A stretch of DNA of 64,000 nucleotides from Levilactobacillus angrenensis (GCF_003946085.1 NZ_RHOB01000004.1:1-64000), one strand, 5' to 3'; numbered from the stretch's first letter, positions 24,056 through 33,705 are shown. Numbers and translations: made by a program. The notes: generated by a model from the letters alone, not told the origin.

Positions 24056-25567
24056 ATGAATAAGCAAAAAAAGATCGGCTTGTTTAGCCTGATCTTAATG
24101 ATTTTTACGGCCATTTACGGCTTCGCCAACACGACGGTCGCCTATGACCAAATGGGTTACGCCAGCATTATCTGGTACGTCTTAGCGGCCCTCCTGTTCT
24201 TCTTGCCTAGCGCATTGATGCTGGCGGAATACGGGTCATCGTTTAAGGAAGCTAAGGGGGGGATCTACTCCTGGTTAGCCGGCTCAATCGGTGAAAAATG
24301 GGCTTTCATCGGGACCTTCATCTGGTTATCCTCATGGATCATCTGGATGCTGTCTACCTCAACGAAGGTTTGGATTCCTTTGTCCACGTTGCTTTCCGGT
24401 TCCGATCAAACGCAGACTTGGTCCTTCTTGGGCCTGAGCTCCACGCAAACGATTGGTCTGCTGGGAATCTTCTGGATTCTCGCCGTGACCTTCTTCGCCA
24501 CGCGTGGGGTCAACTCCATCGCCAAGATTTCCTCATTGGGTGGGATCTTCGTGATGGTCCTGACTGGCGTCTTCTTCGTGGCCAGCATCGGCATCGTGAT
24601 TTTAAATCACGGCCAACTGGCAGAACCTATCAACGGGATTCACAGTTTCATCGCCTCACCGAACCCCCAATTCTCATCCCCAATGGCCCTGTTGTCCTTC
24701 GTGACGTACGCGGTCTTTGCCTACGCCGGGATGGAATCCATGGGTGGTATCACGGATAGTATGGACAAGCCGGAAAAGACCTTCCCTAAGGGACTGATCA
24801 TTTCCACGATTGCCATTACCATCATGTACTCCCTGTCGATCTTTCTCTGGGGGATCAGCACCAACTGGAGCCAGGTCTTGGGCAAGAGCCAAGTCAACCT
24901 GGGAAACATCACCTACGTTTTGATGAACAACTTGGGTCTGGTCTTAGGTAAAGCCATGGGTCTGACCGGAGCCGCCTCCGTTACTATGGGCCACGTCTTA
25001 GCTCGGTTGACTGGGTTAAGCATGTTCATGGCGTACTTAGGCTCCTTCTTCGTTCTGGTCTATTCACCACTGAAATCCTTTATCGTCGGGTCCTCACCGA
25101 AGTTGTGGCCCGCTAAGATGACGAAGCTAAACAAAGCCGGGATGCCTGGTTTTGCCATGTGGGTTCAAGCCATTGTGGTCGCCGTCTTCATCTTCTTAGT
25201 GGCCTTCGGGGGCAACGCTGCCAACCAATTCTACTTGATCTTGACGGATATGGGGAACGTTTCCACGTCTTTCCCTTACCTCTTCTTGATTGGTGCCTTC
25301 CCGTTCTTCAAGCGGCGGACCGATCTGGAACGGCCATTCGTCATTTTCAAGAGTCACCTGTGGACCAACGTCATCGTGACGGTCGTCTTAATCATCTTGG
25401 TTGGTGGGATTGGCTTCACCTGCCTGCAACCAATCTTGGATCACGACTACATGACGGCCTTTTGGACCATCATCGGCCCTATCTTCTTTGGTGCCGTGGC
25501 TTGGATCTTCTACCACAACGCCCAGAAGCGTTCGGCTAAGGAAAACCAACCCGCTAACGAAAACTAA
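24056..25567 (+). CDS. APC-superfamily amino-acid permease (YjeM-like)
   Basis: A 503-residue membrane protein with 12 to 13 hydrophobic segments, beginning KKIGLFSLILMIFTAIYGFAN. The EAKGGIYSWL motif near residue 70, after transmembrane segment 2, and the FAYAGMESMGGITD motif near 225 are typical of APC transporters of the YjeM/glutamate-GABA antiporter branch. The ATG at 24056 follows GGGAG by eight bases; an ATG 15 bases upstream lacks a Shine-Dalgarno sequence. It is co-oriented with the dipeptidase gene and has its own terminator. Substrate amino acid unknown. Confidence 0.88.
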   Translation: MNKQKKIGLFSLILMIFTAIYGFANTTVAYDQMGYASIIWYVLAALLFFLPSALMLAEYGSSFKEAKGGIYSWLAGSIGEKWAFIGTFIWLSSWIIWMLSTSTKVWIPLSTLLSGSDQTQTWSFLGLSSTQTIGLLGIFWILAVTFFATRGVNSIAKISSLGGIFVMVLTGVFFVASIGIVILNHGQLAEPINGIHSFIASPNPQFSSPMALLSFVTYAVFAYAGMESMGGITDSMDKPEKTFPKGLIISTIAITIMYSLSIFLWGISTNWSQVLGKSQVNLGNITYVLMNNLGLVLGKAMGLTGAASVTMGHVLARLTGLSMFMAYLGSFFVLVYSPLKSFIVGSSPKLWPAKMTKLNKAGMPGFAMWVQAIVVAVFIFLVAFGGNAANQFYLILTDMGNVSTSFPYLFLIGAFPFFKRRTDLERPFVIFKSHLWTNVIVTVVLIILVGGIGFTCLQPILDHDYMTAFWTIIGPIFFGAVAWIFYHNAQKRSAKENQPANEN

Positions 25568-25585
25568 GCAGACAGTCTCATTTCG

Positions 25586-25616
25586 GGAAACCTTTAATCT
25601 TAAGGTTTCCTTTTTT
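25586..25616 (+). terminator. Terminator of the permease gene
   Basis: Perfect 9-bp stem GGAAACCTT/AAGGTTTCC followed by TTTTTT. Confidence 0.9.
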
Positions 25617-25719
25617 ATTGGCCAATAGTTTGCACGGTAAGCCATTTATCTGATACGCTTGATTGGCTCTGTTTCAAATATTCCGGTAACATTAGCAGTA
25701 ACAGGAGGGGGAGATCAGT

Positions 25720-26655
25720 ATGCGAAACCTGTTGAAATGGGGTTGGGGAACCCTACTCATCTTTGGTGTCGTCCTGGCGGGGTGTACCGCTATCGACGGC
25801 CACCAGTCAGTCGCTCAAATTCGGGTCCGCACGCACAAGGTCACGCATTTAGACCGGGCTAAGGTCAAACGCACACGGACCCAGAAAACGAAGACACGTT
25901 TACACCAAGTCGGCTACGCAACGCCCACGTTGTTCATGCATGGATTTGGCGGCAATGCTGGCTCGACCAACCATTTGATCGATAGCGCCCAGGCAGACGG
26001 CTATGCCAACCGAACCTTACTGGCGACCGTCAGTCCCGCTGGCCACGTCGCTTGGAGTGGGGCTTGGCCTAAAGGCACGCGCCATCCAGAAGTTCAAATC
26101 GTTTTTCAGGACAACCGTAACCGTAATTACCACCAAGATGCGCGCTGGCTTAAGCGTGTCATCAAGCAACTGCAACGGCGCTACGGCATCACGAAATTCA
26201 ATTACGTCGGCCATTCGATGGGCAACACGGATATCATGATGTACGAAACGCTCTTCGGCCAGCGGAAACGCCTGCCTCAGCTGCAAAAGTACGTGGCCAT
26301 CGCGCCGCCAATGCTGGGCAATATCGTCATGAATCCCTGGTCGGTCCACACGACTAATGCCGCCAATGGCCGCCCGAGTCACTTCTCACCGACCTTCCAG
26401 CAACTCGTTGACAACCGGCAAAATATTCCGGATAACCAACTTCAGATTCTCAGTATCTACGGGACCCTAGGCAACGGCGCCAACACAGACGGCACCATCT
26501 CAGTCGCCTCTGCCCGCTCGCTGCGCTACCTGGTCCGCAACCGCGCCAAGTCCTTCAAGGAAGTCGAACTCACCGGCGAAGACGCCGCCCACGGGGCTTT
26601 GCCACGGCGAAATCCTGAAGTGGTGCGGGATATGGAAGCATTTTTGTGGGGATAA
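25720..26655 (+). CDS. Alpha/beta hydrolase (DUF915), putative lipoprotein
   Basis: A 311-residue protein. Residues 1-21 are a signal peptide with lipobox LAGC (Cys22), so it is probably anchored outside the membrane. The hydrolase part starts with PTLFMHGFGGNAGS; the nucleophile elbow is YVGHSMGN near residue 166, and a late AAHGALPRRN supplies the catalytic His. DUF915 hydrolases are common in lactobacilli, with cell-surface esterase activity assumed but substrates unknown. AGGAGGGGG precedes the ATG. It is followed by a terminator and then the CRISPR array. Confidence 0.85.
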   Translation: MRNLLKWGWGTLLIFGVVLAGCTAIDGHQSVAQIRVRTHKVTHLDRAKVKRTRTQKTKTRLHQVGYATPTLFMHGFGGNAGSTNHLIDSAQADGYANRTLLATVSPAGHVAWSGAWPKGTRHPEVQIVFQDNRNRNYHQDARWLKRVIKQLQRRYGITKFNYVGHSMGNTDIMMYETLFGQRKRLPQLQKYVAIAPPMLGNIVMNPWSVHTTNAANGRPSHFSPTFQQLVDNRQNIPDNQLQILSIYGTLGNGANTDGTISVASARSLRYLVRNRAKSFKEVELTGEDAAHGALPRRNPEVVRDMEAFLWG

Positions 26656-26686
26656 TTGGGAGTTAGCTTAGAGATATTAGAGACAT

Positions 26687-26731
26687 AGGAAAAGACCCAC
26701 CTGGCCTTGGTTGGCTGGTGGGCCTTTTCCT
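26687..26731 (+). terminator. Bidirectional terminator between hydrolase gene and CRISPR array
   Basis: Stem AGGAAAAGACCCACC/GGTGGGCCTTTTCCT of about 14 pairs. It can end the hydrolase transcript and, from the other side, transcripts leaving the CRISPR array, which runs on the minus strand. Confidence 0.75.
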
Positions 26732-26769
26732 ATACATCTACTCTTTGGAGACATACAGCGACGGCTTGG

Positions 26770-27956
26770 GGATCACCCCTACATCTGTGGGGAATACACA
26801 ATGATTGAGACACTGGACTACGACAAGATGGGATCACCCCCACACCTGTGGGGAATACTTGTTCAGCATCGGCCTTGGTCCGGCCGCCATAGGATCACCC
26901 CCACACCTGTGGGGAATACTCTATAAATTCCACGGACTTATTTGGGACGATAGGATCACCCCCACACCTGTGGGGAATACTGGGCGTTACCAACTGAGAT
27001 TGTGCTAAACAGCGGATCACCCCCACACCTGTGGGGAATACCCACAGTTTACCCTGACAGCAAACTTGATATTGGGATCACCCCCACACCTGTGGGGAAT
27101 ACTTGAACTTGTTGAGCCATTCACTGGCTTCGATAGGATCACCCCCACACCTGTGGGGAATACAACAGCTAGAAGAAGTGGTCGAGAACGACTTGGGGAT
27201 CACCCCCACACCTGTGGGGAATACGGTAAGACTATCCGGCCGGTGCACGGTGATTGGGGATCACCCCCACACCTGTGGGGAATACATAAAAAAGGCCACC
27301 CACAGGCAACCCTTCCAAGGATCACCCCCACACCTGTGGGGAATACGGGGCATACCCGTCACAAACGTCGTGCATCACGGGATCACCCCCACACCTGTGG
27401 GGAATACTTGCGATGGCCGAACCAGACTTGATTGAGAAAAGGATCACCCCCACACCTGTGGGGAATACCAAAATTGAGACTATCAACCCAGACGAAAATG
27501 GGGATCACCCCCACACCTGTGGGGAATACTGATGTAGGCCCGCTGCCCCCAGTACTTAGATTGGATCACCCCCACACCTGTGGGGAATACGTGTCATTTC
27601 TTGAACCCCCATATTTTGTGATAGGATCACCCCCACACCTGTGGGGAATACAAGCATAGAAAATTCATATAACACCTATAAATAGGATCACCCCCACACC
27701 TGTGGGGAATACAGGTAGTAGACTTGCTCGCAGACAAACTCCTGGGGATCACCCCCACACCTGTGGGGAATACCAGGGATGGGACGATGTGAATGTGACT
27801 TGTGAAGGATCACCCCCACACCTGTGGGGAATACGACTGTCGGTCAAGGCAAGCACCTTAAATCGCGGGATCACCCCCACACCTGTGGGGAATACGCTAC
27901 GTGAGGCATACTTTTCACGAATGCGACAGGATCACCCCCACACCTGTGGGGAATAC
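26770..27956 (-). CRISPR. Type I-E-like CRISPR array, 20 repeats and 19 spacers
   Basis: Twenty 28-bp repeats recur at an exact 61-bp period (26770, 26831, 26892 and so on to 27929), so all 19 spacers are exactly 33 bp. In plus-strand sense the repeat starts GGATCACCCCCACA and ends CCTGTGGGGAATAC; its minus-strand form (GTATTCCCCACAGG...) resembles the E. coli type I-E repeat GTGTTCCCCGC. The stem is CCCCACA/TGTGGGG. Repeats look identical except the one at 26770, which has two C-to-T changes, marking the old end. Transcription is therefore right to left with the leader at 27957 onward. No cas gene occurs in the window. Confidence 0.97.
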
Positions 27957-28068
27957 ACTAAACAAACGCCGTCACACCGGGATTATGAAAATTCAAAAGT
28001 CCCGTTTTCATTTAACTTGGTTTTAGCATACACTATCCGACCAGCTTTGACAATCTACTTTCTAAATC
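27957..28068 (-). promoter_or_regulatory. CRISPR leader with promoter
   Basis: An AT-rich leader borders the intact-repeat end. On the minus strand it has -35 TTGTCA (28048-28053), a 17-bp spacer and -10 TATGCT (28025-28030), about 70 bp before the first repeat. The inverted ATTATGAAAATTC/GAAAACGGG tract near 27980-28010 may be an integration or IHF-like bending region, which is speculative. A terminator of kup (28069-28098) insulates it. Confidence 0.75.
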
Positions 28069-28098
28069 AAAAAAAGGTCTCCGGATTTCAGGAGATCT
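28069..28098 (-). terminator. Terminator of kup
   Basis: Minus-strand stem AGATCTCC/GGAGACCT with a short loop, followed by TTTTTTT; it lies just after the kup stop and just before the CRISPR leader promoter. Confidence 0.8.
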
Positions 28099-28111
28099 TC
28101 AATAAATCAAT

Positions 28112-30109
28112 CTATTCCTTCCGCCGCCGTAAAGTCCGGTCCGGATGCTGCCCAATGAACAATGGGACCCGTTCCTCGACCACATCACTGAAGGCTAAGC
28201 CGTACCAGCGTTGTGGTGACAGCGAGATACGTTGTAAGAGCAGTCGGCCGCCAATCAACAAACGGTCTAGCAGTGGCAAGTCCTCTTGGGCACCGAGGTC
28301 TTGGAACTGCTGGTTCAACATGACGAATTTGAAATTACCGACCCGCCGACCAGGGATACTGGAGTAGCGTGGCGTTTGATCATCCAGCACGCCCTCATTC
28401 AGCAAATCATTAACAATTTGCCGCAAGTAGACGTTTAATCTTTGGGGTTTCTTGAATCCCAGGTACAGCTGGACGTCCATCACACTGCGAGCTAGCTGCT
28501 GCACAGTATAAGTGCATTCATACGGCGTGTCCGTTTCATTGACCGTGACGAACCAGTAGACCTTGGCACGCTTGGGCTGCTGGTCCAAAATCGAGTAGAC
28601 CGTGGCCCGTTTGACAGCGTAGTCCTCACCCACGTGACCGATGTACACCAAGTTCGTGGCAAACGGTGGGACCTGGTCATCCTGGCTCAATGCAGCCAGT
28701 TGTGGCACGAAGTCTAATAGGGAGACATTTTCCGTATTGGCCAGGTGCGCGTCTCGCCGCACATTGCCGACGTGCCAGAAGACCATGACCGTGAGAATTG
28801 CCAGCGTCAGCAGGACCGTCACGTACCCACCGTGGACAAATTTTGCCAGGCTGGCCAGTAGGAACAAGCTTTCTAGCAAGCCAAATGCCGTGACGTACAC
28901 GTTAGCCAAAAGCCGGTGGCCGCGTTGCTGGAGGAAGGCGCGTAATAACAGCGTGGTCATCAGCATCGTGATGGTAATCGCCAACCCGTAAGCCGCTTCC
29001 ATGTGCGCCGAGGTTTGGAAATACCATACGATTGATAGCGTGATACCGCATAGCAGCCAGTTAACGGCTCCCACGTAAAGCTGACTCTTGACGTTGCCGG
29101 GAAACTTGATGCGCAGTCGCGGCAATAATTTCAGTCCGATGGCCTCGTGGACCAGTGTGTAAGACCCGGTAATCAACGCCTGCGACGCAATGATAGCGGC
29201 GATGGTCGCAATCACAATTGCAAACATCCGCCAGTGCACGGGCACCATGGCGTAAAACGGGTTAAGTGGTCGGGCGCCCGTAATCAGCGCACCGTGTTGC
29301 AGTACCCAAGCGCCTTGGCCCAGATAACTCAGCATCAGCATCGCGTAGACGAATGGCCAGGTGCCATAAATATTTCGTTTACCAACCTGCCCCATATCCG
29401 AATAAAGTGCCTCGGCCCCGGTGGTCGCCAGGAAGATACTGCCCAGGATAAAAATGCCTTGGCGGTTCTCAGGACTCAACAAGAATTGGACTGCGTAGAC
29501 CGGTGACAAAGCCCGCAACATTAGCGGCACCTGAATCAGATTGTGTAACCCGACCAGGCCGATAAACGTAAACCAAATCAACATCAACGGGCCAAACGAC
29601 CAGCCAATCAATTGTGTGCCGAAACGCTGAACGAGAAACAAAATCAGTAGAATGCCGGTCACGACCAGCAAGACCCAGCTTTGCTCGGTACTAAAATGCA
29701 ACGGCCCCACAATTTGGCCTTTTAGCCCTTCAATCGCTGAGGTGACCGTCACGGCTGGCGTCAACGTACCATCGGCTAGAATGGCCGCCCCACCAACCAA
29801 GGCGGGCACAATCAACCATTTGGCCTGGTTCCGAACCAGCGCATACAACGCAAAAATACCGCCTTCATCGCGGTTGTCCGCGCGCATCGCCAGCAGAATA
29901 TATTTCACAGTCGTAATCAACATCAATGTCCAAAAAATCAGGGAGATGCTTCCCAACATCATGGGTGCCAGCTCCGCGGGCTTTTGTGGACCAGCCGCGC
30001 CGATGATGGCGTTCATGACGTAGAGTGGCGAGGTGCCAATATCCCCGTAGACGATGCCTAGGGTAATGATCATCCCTAATCCTGATAGCGTTCGTGTCGT
30101 GGTTTTCAT
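28112..30109 (-). CDS. kup: Low-affinity potassium uptake protein Kup
   Basis: A 665-residue KUP/HAK/KT potassium:proton symporter. It begins with the diagnostic [18 protein letters not shown] (about residues 18-35), has about 12 hydrophobic segments to residue 450 and a soluble C-terminal region ending RTLRRRKE. The ATG at 30109 is chosen because GGGGG lies about ten bases upstream and because a good promoter (30141-30169) overlaps the only longer start. Monocistronic. I looked for a ydaO-type c-di-AMP riboswitch in its leader and found none. Confidence 0.93.
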   Translation of the reverse strand: MKTTTRTLSGLGMIITLGIVYGDIGTSPLYVMNAIIGAAGPQKPAELAPMMLGSISLIFWTLMLITTVKYILLAMRADNRDEGGIFALYALVRNQAKWLIVPALVGGAAILADGTLTPAVTVTSAIEGLKGQIVGPLHFSTEQSWVLLVVTGILLILFLVQRFGTQLIGWSFGPLMLIWFTFIGLVGLHNLIQVPLMLRALSPVYAVQFLLSPENRQGIFILGSIFLATTGAEALYSDMGQVGKRNIYGTWPFVYAMLMLSYLGQGAWVLQHGALITGARPLNPFYAMVPVHWRMFAIVIATIAAIIASQALITGSYTLVHEAIGLKLLPRLRIKFPGNVKSQLYVGAVNWLLCGITLSIVWYFQTSAHMEAAYGLAITITMLMTTLLLRAFLQQRGHRLLANVYVTAFGLLESLFLLASLAKFVHGGYVTVLLTLAILTVMVFWHVGNVRRDAHLANTENVSLLDFVPQLAALSQDDQVPPFATNLVYIGHVGEDYAVKRATVYSILDQQPKRAKVYWFVTVNETDTPYECTYTVQQLARSVMDVQLYLGFKKPQRLNVYLRQIVNDLLNEGVLDDQTPRYSSIPGRRVGNFKFVMLNQQFQDLGAQEDLPLLDRLLIGGRLLLQRISLSPQRWYGLAFSDVVEERVPLFIGQHPDRTLRRRKE

Positions 30110-30140
30110 GGCTTGAGACCCCCTTTGGATTCTGGCACCC

Positions 30141-30169
30141 ATGATACTCATTTCGTATGACGTTGCCAA
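30141..30169 (-). promoter_or_regulatory. kup promoter
   Basis: Minus-strand -35 TTGGCA (30164-30169), 17-bp spacer, -10 TATCAT (30141-30146), leaving a leader of only about 25 bases before the kup ATG. Confidence 0.7.
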
Positions 30170-30281
30170 CGAATACGCTGTGATTTAGTAAGTCATTAAC
30201 CGAATTAAGGGGTAACACGATAGTTCTAGGCGAACACCCCTTTTCTCTGGTATCATCAAGGATAACTTAGGGGGGACGAAC

Positions 30282-31103
30282 ATGGACAATCAGTTGGGGA
30301 CCATCTTAAAGGAAACACGCTTACAGCAGCACCTGTCGCAACAAACCGTGGCCACGGGCATCTGCGCGCAGTCAATGCTATCAGCCATCGAGACGGGCCA
30401 GGCGACGCCGAATGCCAAATTATTGATTCAGTTGTGTCAGCGGCTAAATATCAGCCTCAATGCTATTACCTTGGCACACGATTTTGACGTCAGTGAACGG
30501 GAAAATTTCAACACCCACGTCAGTGACCTGTGTGCGCAACACGACTACCATCAATTACGGGACTACTTGAATAGCGAGGCCGTCCTGTCCGCCATCGCAA
30601 CGGCCGACCAGACGCAGGCGTATTACTACTACCTAGGCGTGACTGACTTTCAATTGGGCAGTCTGACCGCAGCGCAACAAAATTTCCGCTTGGCCCTGGC
30701 CAGTGCGGCGACCAAGCGGCCCACCGCATTGACGCGCCTATGTTACGGCTCCCTTGGGCTGGTCGCGGCTTGTGAGCAAAAACGCCAAACGGCCACGACC
30801 GCCATTCAAGCGGCCCTGGCCTATTTGGATGAGACGCCCTACGAAGAAAATCTCAACTGTTTATTCTATCTGGCCGCCTACGCCCATGAAAAGCTGGGGG
30901 ACTCCGCCATCGCAGCCACCTACCTGAATCAGGGTATCGCCTTTGCCAGTGATCACAACTCCCATTACATGCTGGCCAATGACTATCATTTATTGGCGCT
31001 CTTGAGCACCCGTTCGGAGAATCCCACGTCGCCGTTATTAGCCAAACAATATGAGACCATGTTGACCACGTTATTTCACGAAAAAGTCTACGACGACTTT
31101 TAA
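30282..31103 (+). CDS. Rgg/MutR-like helix-turn-helix regulator with TPR-type domain
   Basis: A 273-residue protein. Residues 5-60 are an XRE-type helix-turn-helix (GTILKETRLQQHLSQQTVAT), and the rest is helical with TPR-like repeats (for example AYYYYLGVTDFQLGSLTAAQ), the layout of Rgg/GadR/MutR regulators, which bind short peptides. GGGGGG lies six bases before the ATG, and an extended -10 (TGGTATCAT, 30248-30256) supplies a promoter. No short hydrophobic pheromone ORF is evident beside it. Its only close partner is a convergent small membrane protein gene ending 3 bp after it. Target unknown. Confidence 0.8.
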   Translation: MDNQLGTILKETRLQQHLSQQTVATGICAQSMLSAIETGQATPNAKLLIQLCQRLNISLNAITLAHDFDVSERENFNTHVSDLCAQHDYHQLRDYLNSEAVLSAIATADQTQAYYYYLGVTDFQLGSLTAAQQNFRLALASAATKRPTALTRLCYGSLGLVAACEQKRQTATTAIQAALAYLDETPYEENLNCLFYLAAYAHEKLGDSAIAATYLNQGIAFASDHNSHYMLANDYHLLALLSTRSENPTSPLLAKQYETMLTTLFHEKVYDDF

Positions 31104-31106
31104 CGT

Positions 31107-31394
31107 TTAGGGAATCAACCGGTGCCGGAGTTCAAGTAAGGCAAATAGCAACAGACTACCACCCAGCCACACCAATCCCATCCCTTGATTTAGCGTCTGA
31201 CCGTTCGCTTGACCGGTCGTGCGAGTAAGCTGGTAAAAGGCCAGGCCAAAGACCCGGAGATCCATAACCGACGCCCGGCCCATCTGCACCCAGGCATTGG
31301 CCGACGAAATGATGATCGTTAATAAACCGGCGGTGACTACCAAACTGATCAGCCCTTCCAGGCTCCAGCGACGCAGATTTGCCTTTACCATCAC
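31107..31394 (-). CDS. Small two-pass membrane protein of unknown function
   Basis: A 95-residue protein with two hydrophobic stretches, about 15-32 (LISLVVTAGLLTIIISS) and 70-88 (GMGLVWLGGSLLLFALLEL). I do not recognise the family. GGGGG lies eight bases upstream of the start. It converges on the Rgg-like gene with 3 bp between stops and no terminator in that gap, so the two transcripts would overlap at their ends. Confidence 0.65.
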   Translation of the reverse strand: MMVKANLRRWSLEGLISLVVTAGLLTIIISSANAWVQMGRASVMDLRVFGLAFYQLTRTTGQANGQTLNQGMGLVWLGGSLLLFALLELRHRLIP

Positions 31395-31488
31395 AATGCC
31401 CCCTCTTTCGGCGCTAATTCTAGCACAGGCCGTTGCGGGGCATCCGGTGGGTGAACAGGTTCAGTCGTTGGATTAACTAAAATCGAAT

Positions 31489-31534
31489 CAAAAAAATCAC
31501 TCACCATTCTTTTGAATGTGCGCGTGATTTTTTA
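31489..31534. terminator. Bidirectional hairpin terminator in an intergenic gap
   Basis: AAAAAATCAC/GTGATTTTTT with an inner ATTC/GAAT stem, T-runs on either strand. It is about 95 bp upstream of the small membrane protein gene and about 290 bp downstream of the secreted protein gene on the same strand, so it could end transcripts of neither closely; it may be a remnant. Confidence 0.55.
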
Positions 31535-31825
31535 CTTTGAGAAGCTTGAATCTATTAACGGATTTCTCTGAGTCAGAGTACCAGCCTTTCTTAAACGCTG
31601 ATAATTAACTTAGTAGAAAACATTTAATCAATACTTACTGTAACTCTGTTACTAACAGTTCAAGGCTATTGTTGAAATTTCAACAGTCGTTGACGTTTTT
31701 CTACATCCATGCAATCCAACAATCATCCGTTTTTTTAATTATCACGGACCACGCCAACGAACGGCCATGCTTGTTGGCAGACAGCAATCAATGAATATTT
31801 CAATTTCTCACCACAAAATTCTGTG
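31535..31825. other. AT-rich gap with one perfect palindrome
   Basis: No gene is visible. It holds TGTTGAAATTTCAACA (31670-31685), a perfect 16-bp palindrome that could be a dimeric-regulator operator, though no promoter or start is near. The rest lacks repeats I can match elsewhere in the window. Confidence 0.4.
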
Positions 31826-32281
31826 CTATCTGACGTGCTTCCATGAATGATAGAATGTTCCGCCGTTAACGTTTTTCATCACGCGAACTTTCTTCCCTTT
31901 AATCCGTTTTGTTGCCAGATAATCAAAGTCAGCATCATCTTGCTTTGCTGAATAAAACCCAAAAATTGCTTCTTTATGCTTGTTAACTTTAACCTTATCA
32001 TGCAAAACAAAGAGTTGTTTGTTTTGCAAATGCCGGGTCTTTTTCCAAGATTCTGAACGCTTGTCTTTTTGGTACCAGGTAACAGCATGTTTTCTAATGA
32101 CAAGTTTTTCATAATTCAAATACGGGACATGACCATACCAGGTTCCTCGCGATTTTACTGGAGTTGCCCGTGTATAATTCATGAATCTTGCATCAGCTGT
32201 CGACAACATTGATAGACAAATTACTGTACCCACAAACAAACTCATTATCAGCAAAATACTTTGTTTAATTCGCTTTGACAT
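31826..32281 (-). CDS. Small secreted protein of unknown function
   Basis: A 151-residue protein with a signal peptide (residues about 1-31: basic KRIKQ, hydrophobic LLIMSLFVGTVICL, then TADA as a possible cleavage site). The mature part is basic and Tyr/Lys rich with no cysteines, with strings such as GTWYGHVPYLNYEK, similar in style to small surface proteins of lactobacilli. GGGAG precedes the start. The gene is AT-richer than its neighbours, suggesting acquisition. No function assigned. Confidence 0.7.
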   Translation of the reverse strand: MSKRIKQSILLIMSLFVGTVICLSMLSTADARFMNYTRATPVKSRGTWYGHVPYLNYEKLVIRKHAVTWYQKDKRSESWKKTRHLQNKQLFVLHDKVKVNKHKEAIFGFYSAKQDDADFDYLATKRIKGKKVRVMKNVNGGTFYHSWKHVR

Positions 32282-32414
32282 TTCTTTTCTCTCCCTTTCA
32301 GCTATAAATTTTCAATCGGCTACCAATAGTAACCAGAGTTAGTATACAAAATGTGGGTGCCATAGTTTGTCACTTTAACTGCAAATATGTAAAAAAACGT
32401 CAATTTTTTCACAC

Positions 32415-32442
32415 AAAAAAACCAACCACCGAAGTGATTGGT
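32415..32442 (-). terminator. Terminator of rplS
   Basis: Minus-strand ACCAATCAC/GTGGTTGGT around a TTCG loop, followed by TTTTTTT; directly after rplS. Confidence 0.9.
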
Positions 32443-32456
32443 CTTTAAAGTGCAAA

Positions 32457-32813
32457 CTAGTTGCGACGGCGTTCTGGAATCCGCGCTGCCTTACCGTTAA
32501 GTTCACGGAGGTAGTAGAGCTTAGCACGACGTACACGACCTTGACGAATAACGTCAATCTTAGCAACACGTGGGGAGTGTAATGGGAAAATCCGTTCCAC
32601 ACCGACACCGTTACTGATCTTACGTACCGTGTAAGTTGCTTGGATGCCAGCACCCTTACGCTTGATTACGACACCTTCGAACAACTGGATACGTTCGCGG
32701 GTACCTTCGACGATCCGGGCGTGAACCCGAACAGTGTCTCCGGCACGGAAGTCTGGAACATCGTCCCGTAATTGTTCTTGGTTGATCTTAGCAATTAAAT
32801 TGTTTTGGCGCAT
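32457..32813 (-). CDS. rplS: Ribosomal protein bL19
   Basis: A 118-residue protein of the 50S subunit at the subunit interface. It has [30 protein letters not shown] and the C-terminal [17 protein letters not shown] typical of bL19. The ATG at 32813 starts [16 protein letters not shown]; an earlier in-frame start adds ten residues encoded by the leader and is rejected. It has its own promoter at 32895-32923 just after the trmD stop, and the leader between can fold as an L19-type control element. Confidence 0.95.
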   Translation of the reverse strand: MRQNNLIAKINQEQLRDDVPDFRAGDTVRVHARIVEGTRERIQLFEGVVIKRKGAGIQATYTVRKISNGVGVERIFPLHSPRVAKIDVIRQGRVRRAKLYYLRELNGKAARIPERRRN

Positions 32814-32823
32814 AATATATTCT

Positions 32824-32885
32824 ATCCTTTCGCCAACATTCATTCTCAGGAGCGACAGCGGAATGTTGTTTCTGTGGCTAAACAG
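32824..32885 (-). promoter_or_regulatory. Probable L19 leader (ribosomal-protein autoregulation element)
   Basis: The untranslated leader of rplS contains AACATTC opposite GAATGTT, closing a structured loop with CGCTG and an internal CCTGAG segment, immediately before the Shine-Dalgarno sequence. Firmicutes are known to carry an L19 leader at this place; my assignment rests on position and pairing only. Confidence 0.5.
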
Positions 32886-32894
32886 CCAAAAGTA

Positions 32895-32923
32895 AGTGTA
32901 CCATATCTGAAAATGCCTGTAAA
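32895..32923 (-). promoter_or_regulatory. rplS promoter
   Basis: Minus-strand -35 TTTACA (32918-32923), 17-bp spacer, -10 TACACT (32895-32900), starting right after the trmD stop codon. Confidence 0.75.
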
Positions 32924-32925
32924 GG

Positions 32926-33705
32926 TTATTTTCTTGACTCTGGTTCTGCGGCTTGCCGTTCCTCTTCTTCGATGCGCACGTCCGCCAGCAAATGCTTCTG
33001 TTGTGCGGTCAATTTGTGGTGGTCGATCAAATCAGGCCGGCGCAAATAAGTCCGCCGTAAAGCCTCTTTTTGCCGCCACTCGTCGATTTTACCGTGGTTG
33101 CCACTGATCAAGACGTCTGGGACCTTCATCCCCCGGAACTCAGCTGGCCGCGTGTATTGCGGATACTCCAGCAAGCCCGACGAAAAGGAATCGCCCGGCG
33201 CTGACTCCGCGTTACCCAAAACTCCCGGTAACAGTCGTACCGTCGCATCAATCATGACCATTGACGCCAATTCGCCGCCCGTTAAGACGAAATCGCCCAA
33301 GGAGACCTCATCCGTCACCAGTGTCCGAATCCGCTCGTCATAGCCCTCATAATGGCCACACAGGAAGGTCAAATGCTCTTCGTGGGCAAACTCCTCGGCC
33401 ACGTGTTGATCAAAGGTCACGCCGGCTGGGTCGAGCAAGATGACCCGGCCCTTAGGCAAGCCCTCCGCCGCGGCCTGCTCTTCGGTGGCCTTGAGCGCAT
33501 CGAAAATCGGTTGCGGCTGTAGCAGCATGCCAGCGCCCCCACCAAAGGGATAATCGTCGACGTTGCCGTGTTTGTTGGTCGAATAGTCCCGGAAGTTGGT
33601 CACGGGCATGGTCAGATGACCATTTTCAATCGCCTTACCGACAATCGAGTCATGCATCGGCCCGGAGAACATGTCGGGAAATAAACTTAACACATCGATT
33701 CGCAT
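32926..33705 (-). CDS. trmD: tRNA (guanine-37-N1) methyltransferase
   Basis: A 259-residue SPOUT methyltransferase that makes m1G37 next to the anticodon and prevents frameshifting. Typical motifs: [13 protein letters not shown] at the start, the knot-forming [13 protein letters not shown] near residue 115 and [13 protein letters not shown] near 132. Start overlaps the rimM stop (TAATG). It belongs to the rpsP-khpA-rimM-trmD-rplS cluster that couples ribosome assembly to tRNA modification. Confidence 0.96.
   Translation of the reverse strand: MRIDVLSLFPDMFSGPMHDSIVGKAIENGHLTMPVTNFRDYSTNKHGNVDDYPFGGGAGMLLQPQPIFDALKATEEQAAAEGLPKGRVILLDPAGVTFDQHVAEEFAHEEHLTFLCGHYEGYDERIRTLVTDEVSLGDFVLTGGELASMVMIDATVRLLPGVLGNAESAPGDSFSSGLLEYPQYTRPAEFRGMKVPDVLISGNHGKIDEWRQKEALRRTYLRRPDLIDHHKLTAQQKHLLADVRIEEEERQAAEPESRK

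Noticed and set aside
26711-28367. Plus-strand ORFs rich in [17 protein letters not shown] and ITPTPVGNT
   Set aside because: These are the three-frame translations of the 28-bp CRISPR repeat and carry no independent coding signal.
30110-30281. Possible c-di-AMP (ydaO) riboswitch in front of kup
   Set aside because: The kup promoter lies only about 25 bases from the start codon, leaving no room for the aptamer, and the ydaO signature sequences are absent. The AAGGGGT/ACCCCTT stem nearby is too simple.
31107-31394. The small membrane protein as a bacteriocin or Rgg pheromone precursor
   Set aside because: It is too long and two-pass, has no double-glycine leader or short hydrophobic C-terminal pheromone segment, and is convergent with the regulator gene rather than promoter-linked.
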